Assembly (NCBI RefSeq): GCF_002080395.1
Contig: NZ_CP020479.1
Span: 1 to 64,000 of the forward strand
DNA: 64,000 nucleotides
Source of the DNA: Campylobacter helveticus
GTDB lineage: Bacteria > Campylobacterota > Campylobacteria > Campylobacterales > Campylobacteraceae
Reading direction: 5' to 3'
Made by a program: the position numbers and the translations under genes. Of the stretch, positions 48,539 to 57,456 are shown in pieces. The notes below the pieces were generated by a model. The model was not told where the DNA came from and did no database searches. It saw only the letters and a program-made list of their open reading frames with translations. Each line of letters begins with the position of its first letter. The stretch's first letter is position 1.

Positions 48539-49861
48539 ATGCAACAATTAAGCTTATTTGATGATTTAGCACTTAAAAACAATGCTAATCTTATCCAAGA
48601 TGAACCACAAAAGTTAGAAGAAAAGCTAAACGATAATCTTCTTTCTCAAATCAAAGAAAAGGTAGAGGAATTTGATACAAATTTCCCTGTCTCTTCTTGT
48701 GTGAAAAGTATATTTTTATCGTGTTCGCATATATTTTATGATTTAGATAAGGATTTAGAATTAAGCCTAAATCACGGAGATTTCTTTTTTGATCCACGAG
48801 AGCAAAGCGTAAAAACAGATGAAAACTTTGGCATTAAACTCGCTCTTTGTGATAAGAAAAATAATATTGATATAATTAAGAGCTTTGACGACTTTCATAT
48901 CTTATATGAAAGAAAAGATAAGCAAGAATACTGCACAAGCGAAGAGCTAAAAAGTGTTAAAATTGACAAAGATGATTTAAACATTAAATTAAAAGATTTA
49001 CAATTAAAACTACAAAACTACCTTAAAGGAGAAAACGATGATAGACTTAACGACATTAAGACCACAAACAAGAACAGCAGTGGAGAGAACTTACAACGAC
49101 CTTCTAAATCTAAGCCCATATCAGTGGGACTTGATGAGTCCATTGATGCTAGAAGCCTTACAGAGCCTTTGCATAATGAGACTAAAGGAACAAAATCAAG
49201 AGATGGATTTAGAGAAGATGAAGCAAGAAGAGATGAGCGAAGACCAACGCAAACTAGCCTTGATAGAAGCAAGGATTATAGGCTACCAAATGAAGCAAGA
49301 GCTAGAGAGAGAGAAAGAGCGTATCAAAGAACTTGCGAAACTCTTGCAAGAAACAGCCTAGAAACTAATGAAGACTTTGCTAAAAATTCGCAAAAGCTTT
49401 TAAAATACGCAGAGCTTGTTAAAGAATATGAGCAGGCTCTACTAAAACTCTACCTTGCAACTAAATCACAAAAAGAATTAGAACATTTCCACAAAATCAA
49501 AAATATCTATGCAAATTTTTCACAAAAATTTAGAACTAAAGATAGCTTTTCTAAGATAGAAGAAAAATATCGAAAGCAAAAAGACACTCTTACGCAAGAG
49601 CAAAAACAAAAAATGCTAGATGATTATATGTTGGCGATTGGCACGGATACGAGTGTGGATTTAAGCGAAGATACTAAAGAGGAACTTTATAGGACTTTAC
49701 TAAGTAAAACAAATGAAGTTAAAAAAGAAAGTGAGGAAATCGTAAAAGTGGAGCAAAGCATTAAAGAAATGCAAGAAAATTTAAAACAGAAATTTTTAAG
49801 TGGAGAGGAATATAAAGCAATGAATTATAAGAATAAAATGATAAAAAAGCTAGGACAATAA
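48539..49861 (+). CDS. protein with N-terminal clamp-binding motif and disordered middle
   Basis: It starts MQQLSLFDDLALK: Q-L-S-L-F is a canonical beta-sliding-clamp binding motif, suggesting recruitment to the replisome. Residues 20-160 are globular, about 165-270 is polar and S/R/D/E-rich, and the C-terminal third is helical. The polar part is overprinted by a second gene (49038-49361) in the +1 frame, exactly as in the giant helicase. It follows the topoisomerase by one base. The overall family is not recognised. Confidence 0.6.
   Translation: MQQLSLFDDLALKNNANLIQDEPQKLEEKLNDNLLSQIKEKVEEFDTNFPVSSCVKSIFLSCSHIFYDLDKDLELSLNHGDFFFDPREQSVKTDENFGIKLALCDKKNNIDIIKSFDDFHILYERKDKQEYCTSEELKSVKIDKDDLNIKLKDLQLKLQNYLKGENDDRLNDIKTTNKNSSGENLQRPSKSKPISVGLDESIDARSLTEPLHNETKGTKSRDGFREDEARRDERRPTQTSLDRSKDYRLPNEARARERERAYQRTCETLARNSLETNEDFAKNSQKLLKYAELVKEYEQALLKLYLATKSQKELEHFHKIKNIYANFSQKFRTKDSFSKIEEKYRKQKDTLTQEQKQKMLDDYMLAIGTDTSVDLSEDTKEELYRTLLSKTNEVKKESEEIVKVEQSIKEMQENLKQKFLSGEEYKAMNYKNKMIKKLGQ
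49038..49361 (+). CDS. overprinted small coiled-coil protein (+1 frame)
   Basis: A 107-codon frame starts behind AAAGGAG and lies wholly within the gene at 48539. It encodes MIDLTTLRPQTRTAVERTY, then LSPYQWDLMSPLMLEALQSL and a K/E/M-rich coiled coil. The S-P-Y-Q-W-D-x-M stretch parallels S-E-F-Q-Y-D-Q-M in the overprinted gene at 1387, and both lie in the +1 frame of S/R-rich stretches. Function unknown. Confidence 0.6.
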   Translation: MIDLTTLRPQTRTAVERTYNDLLNLSPYQWDLMSPLMLEALQSLCIMRLKEQNQEMDLEKMKQEEMSEDQRKLALIEARIIGYQMKQELEREKERIKELAKLLQETA

Positions 49862-49871
49862 GGAGTGAGAG

Positions 49872-50468
49872 ATGAATAATATTAAATCGTTTTATAAAAA
49901 CTTTTTGGAAAAATGTGAAAGAGCCAGATTTAATCTTAATCAAAATAAAATTGACATAAATGAAAATGATTCTTATGCGGATAAAACAATATTTGCATTT
50001 TTGGCTGACTTATTAAGAAACGACCAAGAGGCTAATTTAAAAAATATTTTAATAAGAGAAGTGCAAGAAAACGAAGCCCTAACGAAAGAAAAGTTCCAAG
50101 TTATTCTCAAAGACCAGCTTAGAGAATATATGAAACTAGATAAAGATATTTTAAAGGCAAAGGGCTTGGAAAATTTAGACTATGATAAGGCTAATAAGCT
50201 TTTGGATAATGATAATTTTATGGAATTTACAAGTGAGCTTTTAAATAATAAATTTGAAAAGCTTAACAAATTTGCTGAAACTCTTAAAGAAAAAGGCAAA
50301 GAAGCTAAACAAATAACGGAAACTTTACAAAAACAAGATTTAAGCATTAAGGCTAAAGATATACAAAGCCTAAGTGCCAAAGCTAGTAATGTGATGAAAG
50401 ACAAAAACACACAAAAAGCAATAGCTGAGGGTGTTAATATAGTTAGAAAAGTCATAATGAAAGTGTAA
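49872..50468 (+). CDS. hypothetical helical protein
   Basis: A 198-residue hydrophilic, fully helical protein, AGGAGTGAG ribosome site. It ends in a hydrophobic-basic helix VNIVRKVIMKV. It is not recognised. It precedes the large DotA/TraY-like gene. Confidence 0.55.
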   Translation: MNNIKSFYKNFLEKCERARFNLNQNKIDINENDSYADKTIFAFLADLLRNDQEANLKNILIREVQENEALTKEKFQVILKDQLREYMKLDKDILKAKGLENLDYDKANKLLDNDNFMEFTSELLNNKFEKLNKFAETLKEKGKEAKQITETLQKQDLSIKAKDIQSLSAKASNVMKDKNTQKAIAEGVNIVRKVIMKV

Positions 50469-50495
50469 ATAAAACTAAAATAAGTGAGAAATAAA

Positions 50496-52868
50496 ATGAA
50501 AAAACTACTAATTTTATTGTTGTGTTTAAATTCAATGGTATTTGCTAATGGGACTGGAGCAAACACAAGTCCTAATCCTGCTGGAAGCACAACTATTGAT
50601 GAGCAGAAAAAAATTTTTGTTAGTTTAAACGATGATGTTATAAGTAATGGCAAATGCACTTGGGAGTGTAGAGATGTCAAAAGTGGTTATGCGACTCAAA
50701 TTATAGGATTTGATTTTAAAAACGGAACAACATATTGTAGAGTATATAAAAAAGAAGAATTGGAGTTGGATTTAAAATTTGACGCAAGTAGAACAAATTT
50801 AGAATGTTCAAAAAATGTAAAAGCAGGATTAAAAGATGAGATTGCAAAATATGGTAATTTAAAACCAAATATATCAACACAAAGCTCTATAACTCGCAAC
50901 CCCGATAATAGCAAAATCACCTTTGCGAAATTTTTAGTAGCTTTAGCAACTTTAAATCCACAAATTATAGATAGAGAAAAGACAAATCAACAGGGCGAAT
51001 TAACGCTAAAAGATGGAATTGAGAATTTTAGTATATCTAATATTAAAAGAGTTAATAACGCAGAATATTATTCAAAAAACTTTGCGGAATATATCACAGG
51101 AGGATTATATCAAGCGGAAAAAAAACCTTTTAGCACATCAGGTATTAGCCTACAAGAAACAACCGCCGCGGATGGCTTCAACAAAAACAATATGGCTTAT
51201 TTTTCAGACTTATTTTTAGCTAATGAAAAAATTTATCAGCATTTACAAATTCTCATTTTCATTTTAGTAGGAGGCTTTTTTGTTTCTAAGATAGGGGCTG
51301 AGAAAATTCAAGCATATTTAGAAAATCGAGGTGAAAGTGCAGGAAAACAACCCTACTTGCATAAATTTTATATCCCTATCATAATGGTAGGAACTTTCTT
51401 TATGCCCATCCCTGAAGCAAATGGTTTAGCTCACTCAACCATAATGCAAAACACTATAAGATATTTTGCGATGAAATCCACTGAAATAGCAGATATGGCT
51501 AGTGCCATAGGTGGAAAAACATATATGAATAAGATTTATAAGAGTGTTGGGGGGATAAGCGAGATTGGACTTACGCAACTTCTTTTAGATAAGAAAGAAA
51601 AAGAGTATATTGTAAATAATGGAAATGAAATTTATAAAAATACTTGTTCTAAAAGATATACTGAAGCACTATCTTCTATGAGAGAAGGATTTTTATCTTC
51701 TTTAAGCGAAGAAGATAAAAAAGAAATTAAAGAGAAAATGTCTTTTGATATAAATAATATTTCAGGAACAAAAAAAGATATATCTCTGGAGGCTTGTATT
51801 ACTTTGGAAGTTGAAATTTTAAGGGCAAATAATAGAATTCAAGTTATTAACGAAAAATTAGAAGGCATTAAAAAATTTAACAATGAAGCGGAACTAAATA
51901 ATAGAATTGCTGGATTAGATGCTTATTTTGCAAAAAGAGAGCTTCAACTTGGCTGGATTAATTCTATTTTTACACCCTCTAGCTCTCTTTTAGCAGAAAC
52001 ACTTATGTTTAATGATGATAGAATTTCAAAAACTGACATTAAAGAAGCCTCAAAGAAAAATAAAGAAAATATGAGAGAAGCTATTAATAAGGGAAAAGTT
52101 CAAATGGTTGAAGAAGATGATGATATTACAGATAGTAATTTGGGCTGGATTGCGGGTAATTTGGTGTGGATGATGCTACCTGGTGCTAGTCAGATTAAAG
52201 ATTTTGTTATGGATAATCTTAAAAAAATTCTTTCTGTAATAGGTGCTATAGCTGGCTCTACTGTCATTCCTGTGGTTGGAACTATATTAGGCGGGATAGG
52301 AGGATTTATAATTGGGGCTGTCAGCTCTACCGCAGGATATGCTACTGCGATATTAATAATTCAATGGACTTTTGAGAACATTCCTCTTTTGGTTTGCACA
52401 ACAGCTTCTTTGATAGCTTTTGTTTCTTATTTAATTTCTTTAATTAAATATTTTTATGTTTCACCTTTTGTGGTAGCTTTTTCTTTGGCAACAAAAAGGA
52501 TGGATAAGATAGTAGAATTTTTAATCAGCGGGATGGCAATATTTTTAAAACCTACTTTAATTATTATTTTTATTTATTTGTCTCTTTTTGTTCATACTCT
52601 AATTAATGAATTTTTTATTTTTGCTTCAGTGGAGCAATTTACAGGTATAGAAACAAATTGGTATAATTTTCATACTAACTTTATTGCTGGTTCAATTATA
52701 GGACTTTTAAAAATGTTTGGACTTATAGCGTCTGCCATAATAATGTGGAAACTTATTATTTCGGGACCAAGTTGGGCTTTATCTTTAGTGGGAATTGATG
52801 GAAAACAAGACGATGCAATTTCTCAAAGTATGGAAAATACTTTAAATAAAAGAGCAAATATAGTTTAA
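50496..52868 (+). CDS. DotA/TraY-like polytopic T4SS protein
   Basis: A 790-residue protein with a signal peptide (KKLLILLLCLNSMVFA), a large periplasmic part with cysteines, one membrane helix near 251-268 and a cluster of helices in the C-terminal quarter (near 581-610, 629-655, 682-705, 733-757). This layout recalls DotA/TraY or VirB6-like channel proteins. I chose the ATG at 50496, since a GTG at 50484 would shift the signal peptide. The stop is followed by a convergent minus-strand gene. Confidence 0.5.
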   Translation: MKKLLILLLCLNSMVFANGTGANTSPNPAGSTTIDEQKKIFVSLNDDVISNGKCTWECRDVKSGYATQIIGFDFKNGTTYCRVYKKEELELDLKFDASRTNLECSKNVKAGLKDEIAKYGNLKPNISTQSSITRNPDNSKITFAKFLVALATLNPQIIDREKTNQQGELTLKDGIENFSISNIKRVNNAEYYSKNFAEYITGGLYQAEKKPFSTSGISLQETTAADGFNKNNMAYFSDLFLANEKIYQHLQILIFILVGGFFVSKIGAEKIQAYLENRGESAGKQPYLHKFYIPIIMVGTFFMPIPEANGLAHSTIMQNTIRYFAMKSTEIADMASAIGGKTYMNKIYKSVGGISEIGLTQLLLDKKEKEYIVNNGNEIYKNTCSKRYTEALSSMREGFLSSLSEEDKKEIKEKMSFDINNISGTKKDISLEACITLEVEILRANNRIQVINEKLEGIKKFNNEAELNNRIAGLDAYFAKRELQLGWINSIFTPSSSLLAETLMFNDDRISKTDIKEASKKNKENMREAINKGKVQMVEEDDDITDSNLGWIAGNLVWMMLPGASQIKDFVMDNLKKILSVIGAIAGSTVIPVVGTILGGIGGFIIGAVSSTAGYATAILIIQWTFENIPLLVCTTASLIAFVSYLISLIKYFYVSPFVVAFSLATKRMDKIVEFLISGMAIFLKPTLIIIFIYLSLFVHTLINEFFIFASVEQFTGIETNWYNFHTNFIAGSIIGLLKMFGLIASAIIMWKLIISGPSWALSLVGIDGKQDDAISQSMENTLNKRANIV

Positions 52869-52879
52869 GGCTTTTATTA

Positions 52880-53200
52880 TTAAAAAGCCTTAAGTTTAAA
52901 TATAGCATAGCAGATTACTAATGTATATCCTACAATGAACAAGAGCGGGATTAAGGCTACCATAAACCTCCAAATAGAACTAAAAGGTTTTATTTCAATT
53001 ATTAAAAAAATGCAAAATATTGGAATACATATAGATTCAAAATTAGAAAATGGCTCTTTTAGAATACTTCCAAAAAAAAGAGACTTATCTCTTACAAATA
53101 CTATAAAAACACTATAGAGAAATAAAATAATAAAGCCCACCCAAAGCAAGATTCTTGCAATATTAATTAAATCTCTAATTCTACAAATTTCAGAGAGCAT
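52880..53200 (-). CDS. small polytopic membrane protein (minus strand)
   Basis: A 106-residue protein with about three membrane helices (15-37, 53-68, 75-98) and few charges. It runs opposite to the operons on both sides and ends 12 bases from the DotA-like stop. A short 60-codon plus-strand frame over it is rejected. Function unknown; an entry-exclusion role would fit its location but is not shown. Confidence 0.5.
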   Translation of the reverse strand: MLSEICRIRDLINIARILLWVGFIILFLYSVFIVFVRDKSLFFGSILKEPFSNFESICIPIFCIFLIIEIKPFSSIWRFMVALIPLLFIVGYTLVICYAIFKLKAF

Positions 53201-53260
53201 TACACCGACCTCATATAATTTAATTTTTATTATAACAAAATAATTTTAAAATTGATTTAT

Positions 53261-53301
53261 TTTTATAATTAAAATATTATTATTATATTTTAATTATAAA
53301 A
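53261..53301. promoter_or_regulatory. perfect 17-bp inverted repeat upstream of leader C
   Basis: TTTTATAATTAAAATAT (53261-53277) and ATATTTTAATTATAAAA (53285-53301) are exact inverted repeats with a 7-base spacer. Half of this sequence recurs upstream of leader B. A dimeric regulator site for the shared promoter family is likely. Confidence 0.65.
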
Positions 53302-53308
53302 TAGTTTT

Positions 53309-53376
53309 ATTACAATAATTCAAAATTCTTAAGCCCCCTTTTATTTTCCCCTTTCTCTTTTTCTCTACAATCCTTT
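53309..53376 (+). promoter_or_regulatory. conserved leader/promoter, copy C
   Basis: TTACAATAATTCAAAATTC is followed by TTAAGC, a C run, the pyrimidine-rich stretch and -10 box TACAAT (53366-53371), as in copies A and B. It drives the operon from 53402. Confidence 0.7.
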
Positions 53377-53401
53377 TCAAATTTATTTGAAAGGATAAAA
53401 A

Positions 53402-54163
53402 ATGACTAAATATGAAGAGTTAGCTCAAAACGAGCTTGGACAAAAAATGCTAAGAGCACAAGAAAAATTAAATTCTGTAACTCAGCATTATAGTAAAAAT
53501 CAAATCGGCAAAGATAGTGTTATAGCTTGGAATCCTTATAAGCTATTAGAAAAAAATCCTTTTGCTGTTGTGGTAGCTGAAGCTTACGATGAGATGATAA
53601 AAAGAACTATTCCTAAAGATGCAATACTTTCAACTCGTTTTGAGAATTGGATTACTTCTAAGAAAAATGAATTAATGGTTGATTCTAGAATCAATAACGA
53701 CCACTATTTTAAAAATCAAACTGATTTTGCAACAGGTGAAATCACTAAAAATAATGGAGCGGACTTAGTTGAAGCAAAAATGAACTTTTTAAATAAGTGC
53801 TTGGCTTCTTTAGAAAAAGCTTTCACAACATTTTTGCGTGATAAACCAGAAGATGCTCTAGCCTCTAAAGAAGAGCTTAAAGCTTGGCAGGATTATTACC
53901 AAGCACAAAGCAAAAAAGTGGAACAAATCTTAGAGAGTGGGAACTATTCTTATTATGATAAAACAGATAAAGAGGGCAATGTCATTAAAGAAGGAAGCGA
54001 AGAAGATGCCTTAGCTCATAAAGCAAGATTAGATGAGTTAATGGAGCAAACTAAAGCTAATCAAGCAGAAGCAGAAGCTAGAGCTTCTCAAAACGCCACT
54101 TCGCAACCAAATTATGTCAATGAAGAAGATGTTTCTAGAATAAGAGCGATGAAAAAAGCTTAA
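53402..54163 (+). CDS. hypothetical protein, first gene behind leader C
   Basis: A 253-residue, mostly helical, hydrophilic protein with strong ribosome site GAAAGGATAAAAA. No signal or membrane segment. It ends VSRIRAMKKA, mildly basic. It is not recognised. The promoter shared with the giant helicase suggests co-expression, perhaps on entry into a recipient. A short imperfect hairpin (AAGAGCC...GGCTCTTAT, 54162-54183) after the stop may be a terminator. Confidence 0.55.
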   Translation: MTKYEELAQNELGQKMLRAQEKLNSVTQHYSKNQIGKDSVIAWNPYKLLEKNPFAVVVAEAYDEMIKRTIPKDAILSTRFENWITSKKNELMVDSRINNDHYFKNQTDFATGEITKNNGADLVEAKMNFLNKCLASLEKAFTTFLRDKPEDALASKEELKAWQDYYQAQSKKVEQILESGNYSYYDKTDKEGNVIKEGSEEDALAHKARLDELMEQTKANQAEAEARASQNATSQPNYVNEEDVSRIRAMKKA

Positions 54164-54235
54164 GAGCCTTTATGGCTCTTATAAACTTATCAAAGCTTTT
54201 AAGGAAAGTTTTTATAAATTTAAAAAGGATAAACA

Positions 54236-55183
54236 ATGTTACCAGCCTTACGATATAGAATTTGGGAAGAAGATGAATTGTCTAATCAGGACAAATTTGT
54301 CATAGAAAATTATCTTCACAAAGCAAAAAGAGAATTACATCCATTTAAAAGTATTTTACCAAATGATGATTTTGAAATGGATTTTTGTGAAAATTTCTTT
54401 GATGTAAAAAATGGAGCTTTTGCCAATAATTTAAATGAAGAAGAAAAAAATTTCGCAATCGCAATGTATAAGATTATCAACCACAAAGAATTTGAAAAAT
54501 TCAAGCAAGGACAAGTTAATTTCAGTGATTGTGTGCCTTTTCTAAAAGAGAAAACAGAGGATTTAGAAAATAACCTTAAAATAAAAAATGAAATTGAAAA
54601 AAGATTTAAAGAATTAGGGATAGAACGGATAAAACCTGATTTAGAAAAAGAGTTTATCATCAAGCTTCTTCAAGCACAAAAAGCTTTTACCGAAGAATTA
54701 GAAAACAAATTCCTTTCTATACAAGAAAAAATCAATTCCACTTTTAATTTAGAGCTTACACACTTAGTTGATGAACTTGGTGTTTCCTTAAAATTAGAAG
54801 AAACACAAAAAGAGCTAATAAACACAAACAATTCTTCTTTAGATGAAAGAAGCCCTAAAGTAAAAAAATACTTAGAAGAATTTGTCTTTGGTATGCCTCT
54901 TCCTAAAAACTGCCAAGAAGTCATTAATAATGACTTTGTTATTTTTAGTGAGCCTTTAAGCGAATATTTTGCTAATCAAGCTAAAGATGAATTGCAAAAT
55001 CTAAACTATCAAGTTTCTCTTTTTAAAGATGAAAAGCAAAGCGTTTTGGAAAATAGCCCACAATACCTCTTTGCCTATGCCAAAGATGAGACTTCTTTAC
55101 AAAAAGCCCTTGAATACTTAAAGCATTCCCATAACGCAAATCAAGAGCTTTCAAATCAAAAAACACAAAGATTAAACCACTAA
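54236..55183 (+). CDS. hypothetical acidic protein family, member 3
   Basis: A 315-residue paralogue of 43115 and 44214: N-terminal acidic motif with F-F-D-V-K-N-G-A-F-A-N-N, central helices, and the C-terminal LQNLNYQVSLFKD ... LFAYAKD domain shared with member 1. The end KTQRLNH is only weakly basic. Ribosome site AAAGGATAAACA. Confidence 0.6.
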   Translation: MLPALRYRIWEEDELSNQDKFVIENYLHKAKRELHPFKSILPNDDFEMDFCENFFDVKNGAFANNLNEEEKNFAIAMYKIINHKEFEKFKQGQVNFSDCVPFLKEKTEDLENNLKIKNEIEKRFKELGIERIKPDLEKEFIIKLLQAQKAFTEELENKFLSIQEKINSTFNLELTHLVDELGVSLKLEETQKELINTNNSSLDERSPKVKKYLEEFVFGMPLPKNCQEVINNDFVIFSEPLSEYFANQAKDELQNLNYQVSLFKDEKQSVLENSPQYLFAYAKDETSLQKALEYLKHSHNANQELSNQKTQRLNH

Positions 55184-55196
55184 AGAAAGGATAAAT

Positions 55197-55481
55197 ATGT
55201 CAGTAACTCAAAGCATTATGCATCTTAATGATTATGCCAAAAGTATCAGCGAAGATGAAAGTTTTAAAGAATTTAGCCACGCTCTTTTCATTTTTTCAGA
55301 AAAAATAAAAAATGAAAAAAATATCAATGATAAAGATATTTTTACGCAGGAATTACAAAAAGAACTTCTTAAAAACTACGAAAGCGATGAGGCTTATAAA
55401 GAATTCTTTTTCACACAAGCAGGAGCTTTAGCACTTGAAGTAGATAGTAATGGAGACCTTGATATTAAAAAAATACTATGA
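55197..55481 (+). CDS. small hypothetical protein
   Basis: A 94-residue acidic helical protein, AGAAAGGATAAAT ribosome site. Its 3' end overlaps the start of the next gene in another frame. Not recognised. Confidence 0.5.
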   Translation: MSVTQSIMHLNDYAKSISEDESFKEFSHALFIFSEKIKNEKNINDKDIFTQELQKELLKNYESDEAYKEFFFTQAGALALEVDSNGDLDIKKIL

Positions 55482-56394
55482 AAATTTTAAAAATGCTTAT
55501 AAGAAATTCCAAGAAGAAGAAAGACTAAAAGAAGAGAGCTTACAAGAAAATCAAACAAACTTAGAAAATCTAAGCGAAGAGGATAAAAAAGAAGAACTTA
55601 TTAACGAACTCTTCCAAAACCTTGACTTTAATGAAAGTTATTCTACTGAAAAAGAGGACTTAAACCATCAAATCGCCTCTTATGAAAAAACTATTTTGGA
55701 TGAGGGCTTTATCGAACCTCTAGAAGAGGAATTTAAAGAAGAAGCAGAAGAAGTAAAACCGAGTGAGCTTATTGCTTTTATTAAAGATGAAAAGCAAATC
55801 TCTTATCCTTTTAATAGAGAAGATACGCTTAAAAATGCTTCTTTTATGAGAGGATTTAGAAAAGAGCTTAATGCTCTTGGCACTAAAGAATTAGAAGAAA
55901 TGATTAGTGCGATGAAAGCTAAAAATGAAGCTTTAAGAAAAGAATTAGATGAACTTAAAAATAAAAAGGAAGGTTTGCTTCGTCAACTAGAGGGTGAAAT
56001 GGTCGCCAACTCCAACCTTTCTTTAGCTAAAGATGAACTTGAAGCTACAAAAGAAGAGCAAATGAAAGAAGAATTAGGCGAAGTAACTTATACTAAAGCC
56101 GATGAAGAGCAAAGAGACAATAGGCTTGAAATAAGAGCAGAAACTAACACACAGCAAAACTCGCAAGAAGAGCCTTTGCAAGAAAAAGAAAATCAAAGTC
56201 TTAATGAGAAAAGTAATGCTCTTTTAGAAGAAATCGCCCAAAAACGAGCTGAAGCCGATAAGATGAGTGAGAGTAGAGCAAACTTTATGAACGATGAAAT
56301 GTTTGAAAAAGAAATGAAAACTGAGGAAGAGTCTAAACAAGAAAATCAAAACAGCAATGAAAACTCTCAAACAAATAAAATCAGGAAAAGATAA
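55450..56394 (+). CDS. acidic coiled-coil protein with tail NKIRKR
   Basis: A 314-residue, E/K-rich coiled-coil protein. The start is uncertain: ATG 55450 lacks a clear ribosome site and overlaps the previous gene by 32 bases. The last residues NSQTNKIRKR form the common tail, and AGG AAA AGA TAA serves as the ribosome site for the next ATG. AAGGTT/AACCTT (55970-56019) flank a possible weak palindromic insert. Function unknown. Confidence 0.6.
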   Translation: METLILKKYYENFKNAYKKFQEEERLKEESLQENQTNLENLSEEDKKEELINELFQNLDFNESYSTEKEDLNHQIASYEKTILDEGFIEPLEEEFKEEAEEVKPSELIAFIKDEKQISYPFNREDTLKNASFMRGFRKELNALGTKELEEMISAMKAKNEALRKELDELKNKKEGLLRQLEGEMVANSNLSLAKDELEATKEEQMKEELGEVTYTKADEEQRDNRLEIRAETNTQQNSQEEPLQEKENQSLNEKSNALLEEIAQKRAEADKMSESRANFMNDEMFEKEMKTEEESKQENQNSNENSQTNKIRKR

Positions 56395-56957
56395 TGAGTG
56401 AGTATGGCAGATACATTTTAGAAGAAGTTACAAGCATTAGAGAAAAAAATGACTTGATTAAAAATGCAAAGCTCGATTATAAAAGCTTTAATGAGTATCG
56501 CATTATGCTAAGTCAAATCGAAAATTTTGACATTAATAAAAATTATAGCGATAGTGAGCTTTTAAAAAAGCTCAATGCCTTTATCCATAAGGTTGATAGC
56601 CTTTTTGAAGAAATTATTGTTAGAAATCATTTATTAGAACAAAATAATGAAAGTAAAAAGCTTTTTGATTATAGCGAGGAGAGTGATATTTGCTTTTATG
56701 AGGCTTTAAAGCAGATTAAACTTTTTACACATAAAAAAGACTTTTCTAAAGAAGAATTGGGCTTCTTTTTAGAAGAGCTTGATGAGCTTTTACTCAATAA
56801 AGAATTTAGTGAAAATCAAACAGCTTTGCTAGAGCAAAGTCTAGAGCTTTTTAAAGAGGAATTTATGCAAATTTTAGATGAAGAGACCAAACAATACGAA
56901 GATTTATTTGACGATGAAAGTAAGGAAAAAAATAATCTAAGGGTTAATAAAAGATGA
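56394..56957 (+). CDS. hypothetical helical protein with basic tail
   Basis: A 187-residue acidic helical protein ending NNLRVNKR. It starts at ATG overlapping the previous TAA and its stop overlaps the next ATG. It is not recognised. Confidence 0.55.
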   Translation: MSEYGRYILEEVTSIREKNDLIKNAKLDYKSFNEYRIMLSQIENFDINKNYSDSELLKKLNAFIHKVDSLFEEIIVRNHLLEQNNESKKLFDYSEESDICFYEALKQIKLFTHKKDFSKEELGFFLEELDELLLNKEFSENQTALLEQSLELFKEEFMQILDEETKQYEDLFDDESKEKNNLRVNKR

Positions 56958-57217
56958 GTAAAGATGCCTTTACAATGCAATACCACCTAAAGCAAACGCT
57001 TTATTACTTTTTAGCTTCTAAATTGCATTTAGTCTTTTTAGCACTTTGCTATTTATTCACAAATAGCTTTGAAAGCTTTATTTATATCTATCCTTTTGGG
57101 GCTTTAGTATTGTATCGCTTCGGCTTTAACATTAGCAAAAATGACAATGCTTATAAAAGCATATTTTTACTTAAATATTATGTCAATCTTTTAAAAAAGC
57201 TAAGGGAGAAAGCGTGA
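56954..57217 (+). CDS. small membrane protein, VirB3-like position
   Basis: An 87-residue protein with two adjacent membrane helices (about 22-40 and 44-62) and basic ends. Size and topology fit VirB3/TraL-type proteins. Overlapping genes on both sides indicate an operon. Assignment by topology only. Confidence 0.5.
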   Translation: MSKDAFTMQYHLKQTLYYFLASKLHLVFLALCYLFTNSFESFIYIYPFGALVLYRFGFNISKNDNAYKSIFLLKYYVNLLKKLREKA

Positions 57218-57456
57218 GAATTATCATTACTTTAATAGCTTTTTTAAGCCTTGCATTTGCAAGTGCAGATAAGGCAATAGACAATATGAATACAAATATT
57301 AATGAGCTTAATAAGCTTTATGGTGAGCAAAACATTAAAAATAATGAAATTTTAGCACTAGATAAAGACAAGGCTTTAAGTTTAGCCTCTTTAATTTTTT
57401 TACTTGCTAAACATAATGAATTACTAATGAATACTCTTAAAATCAAAGGACAATAA
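57214..57456 (+). CDS. small exported protein, VirB5-like family member
   Basis: An 80-residue protein with signal peptide (IIITLIAFLSLAFA) and the pattern SLIFLLAKHNELLMNTL at its end, shared with 14675, 20121 and 59871. It starts at GTG after AAGGGAG. It is the shortest member of the family. Confidence 0.55.
   Translation: MRIIITLIAFLSLAFASADKAIDNMNTNINELNKLYGEQNIKNNEILALDKDKALSLASLIFLLAKHNELLMNTLKIKGQ

Noticed and set aside
50180-50680. 166-codon minus-strand ORF
   Set aside because: It is a hydrophobic mirror of two well-supported plus-strand genes; such antisense frames are common in A/G-rich coding strands.
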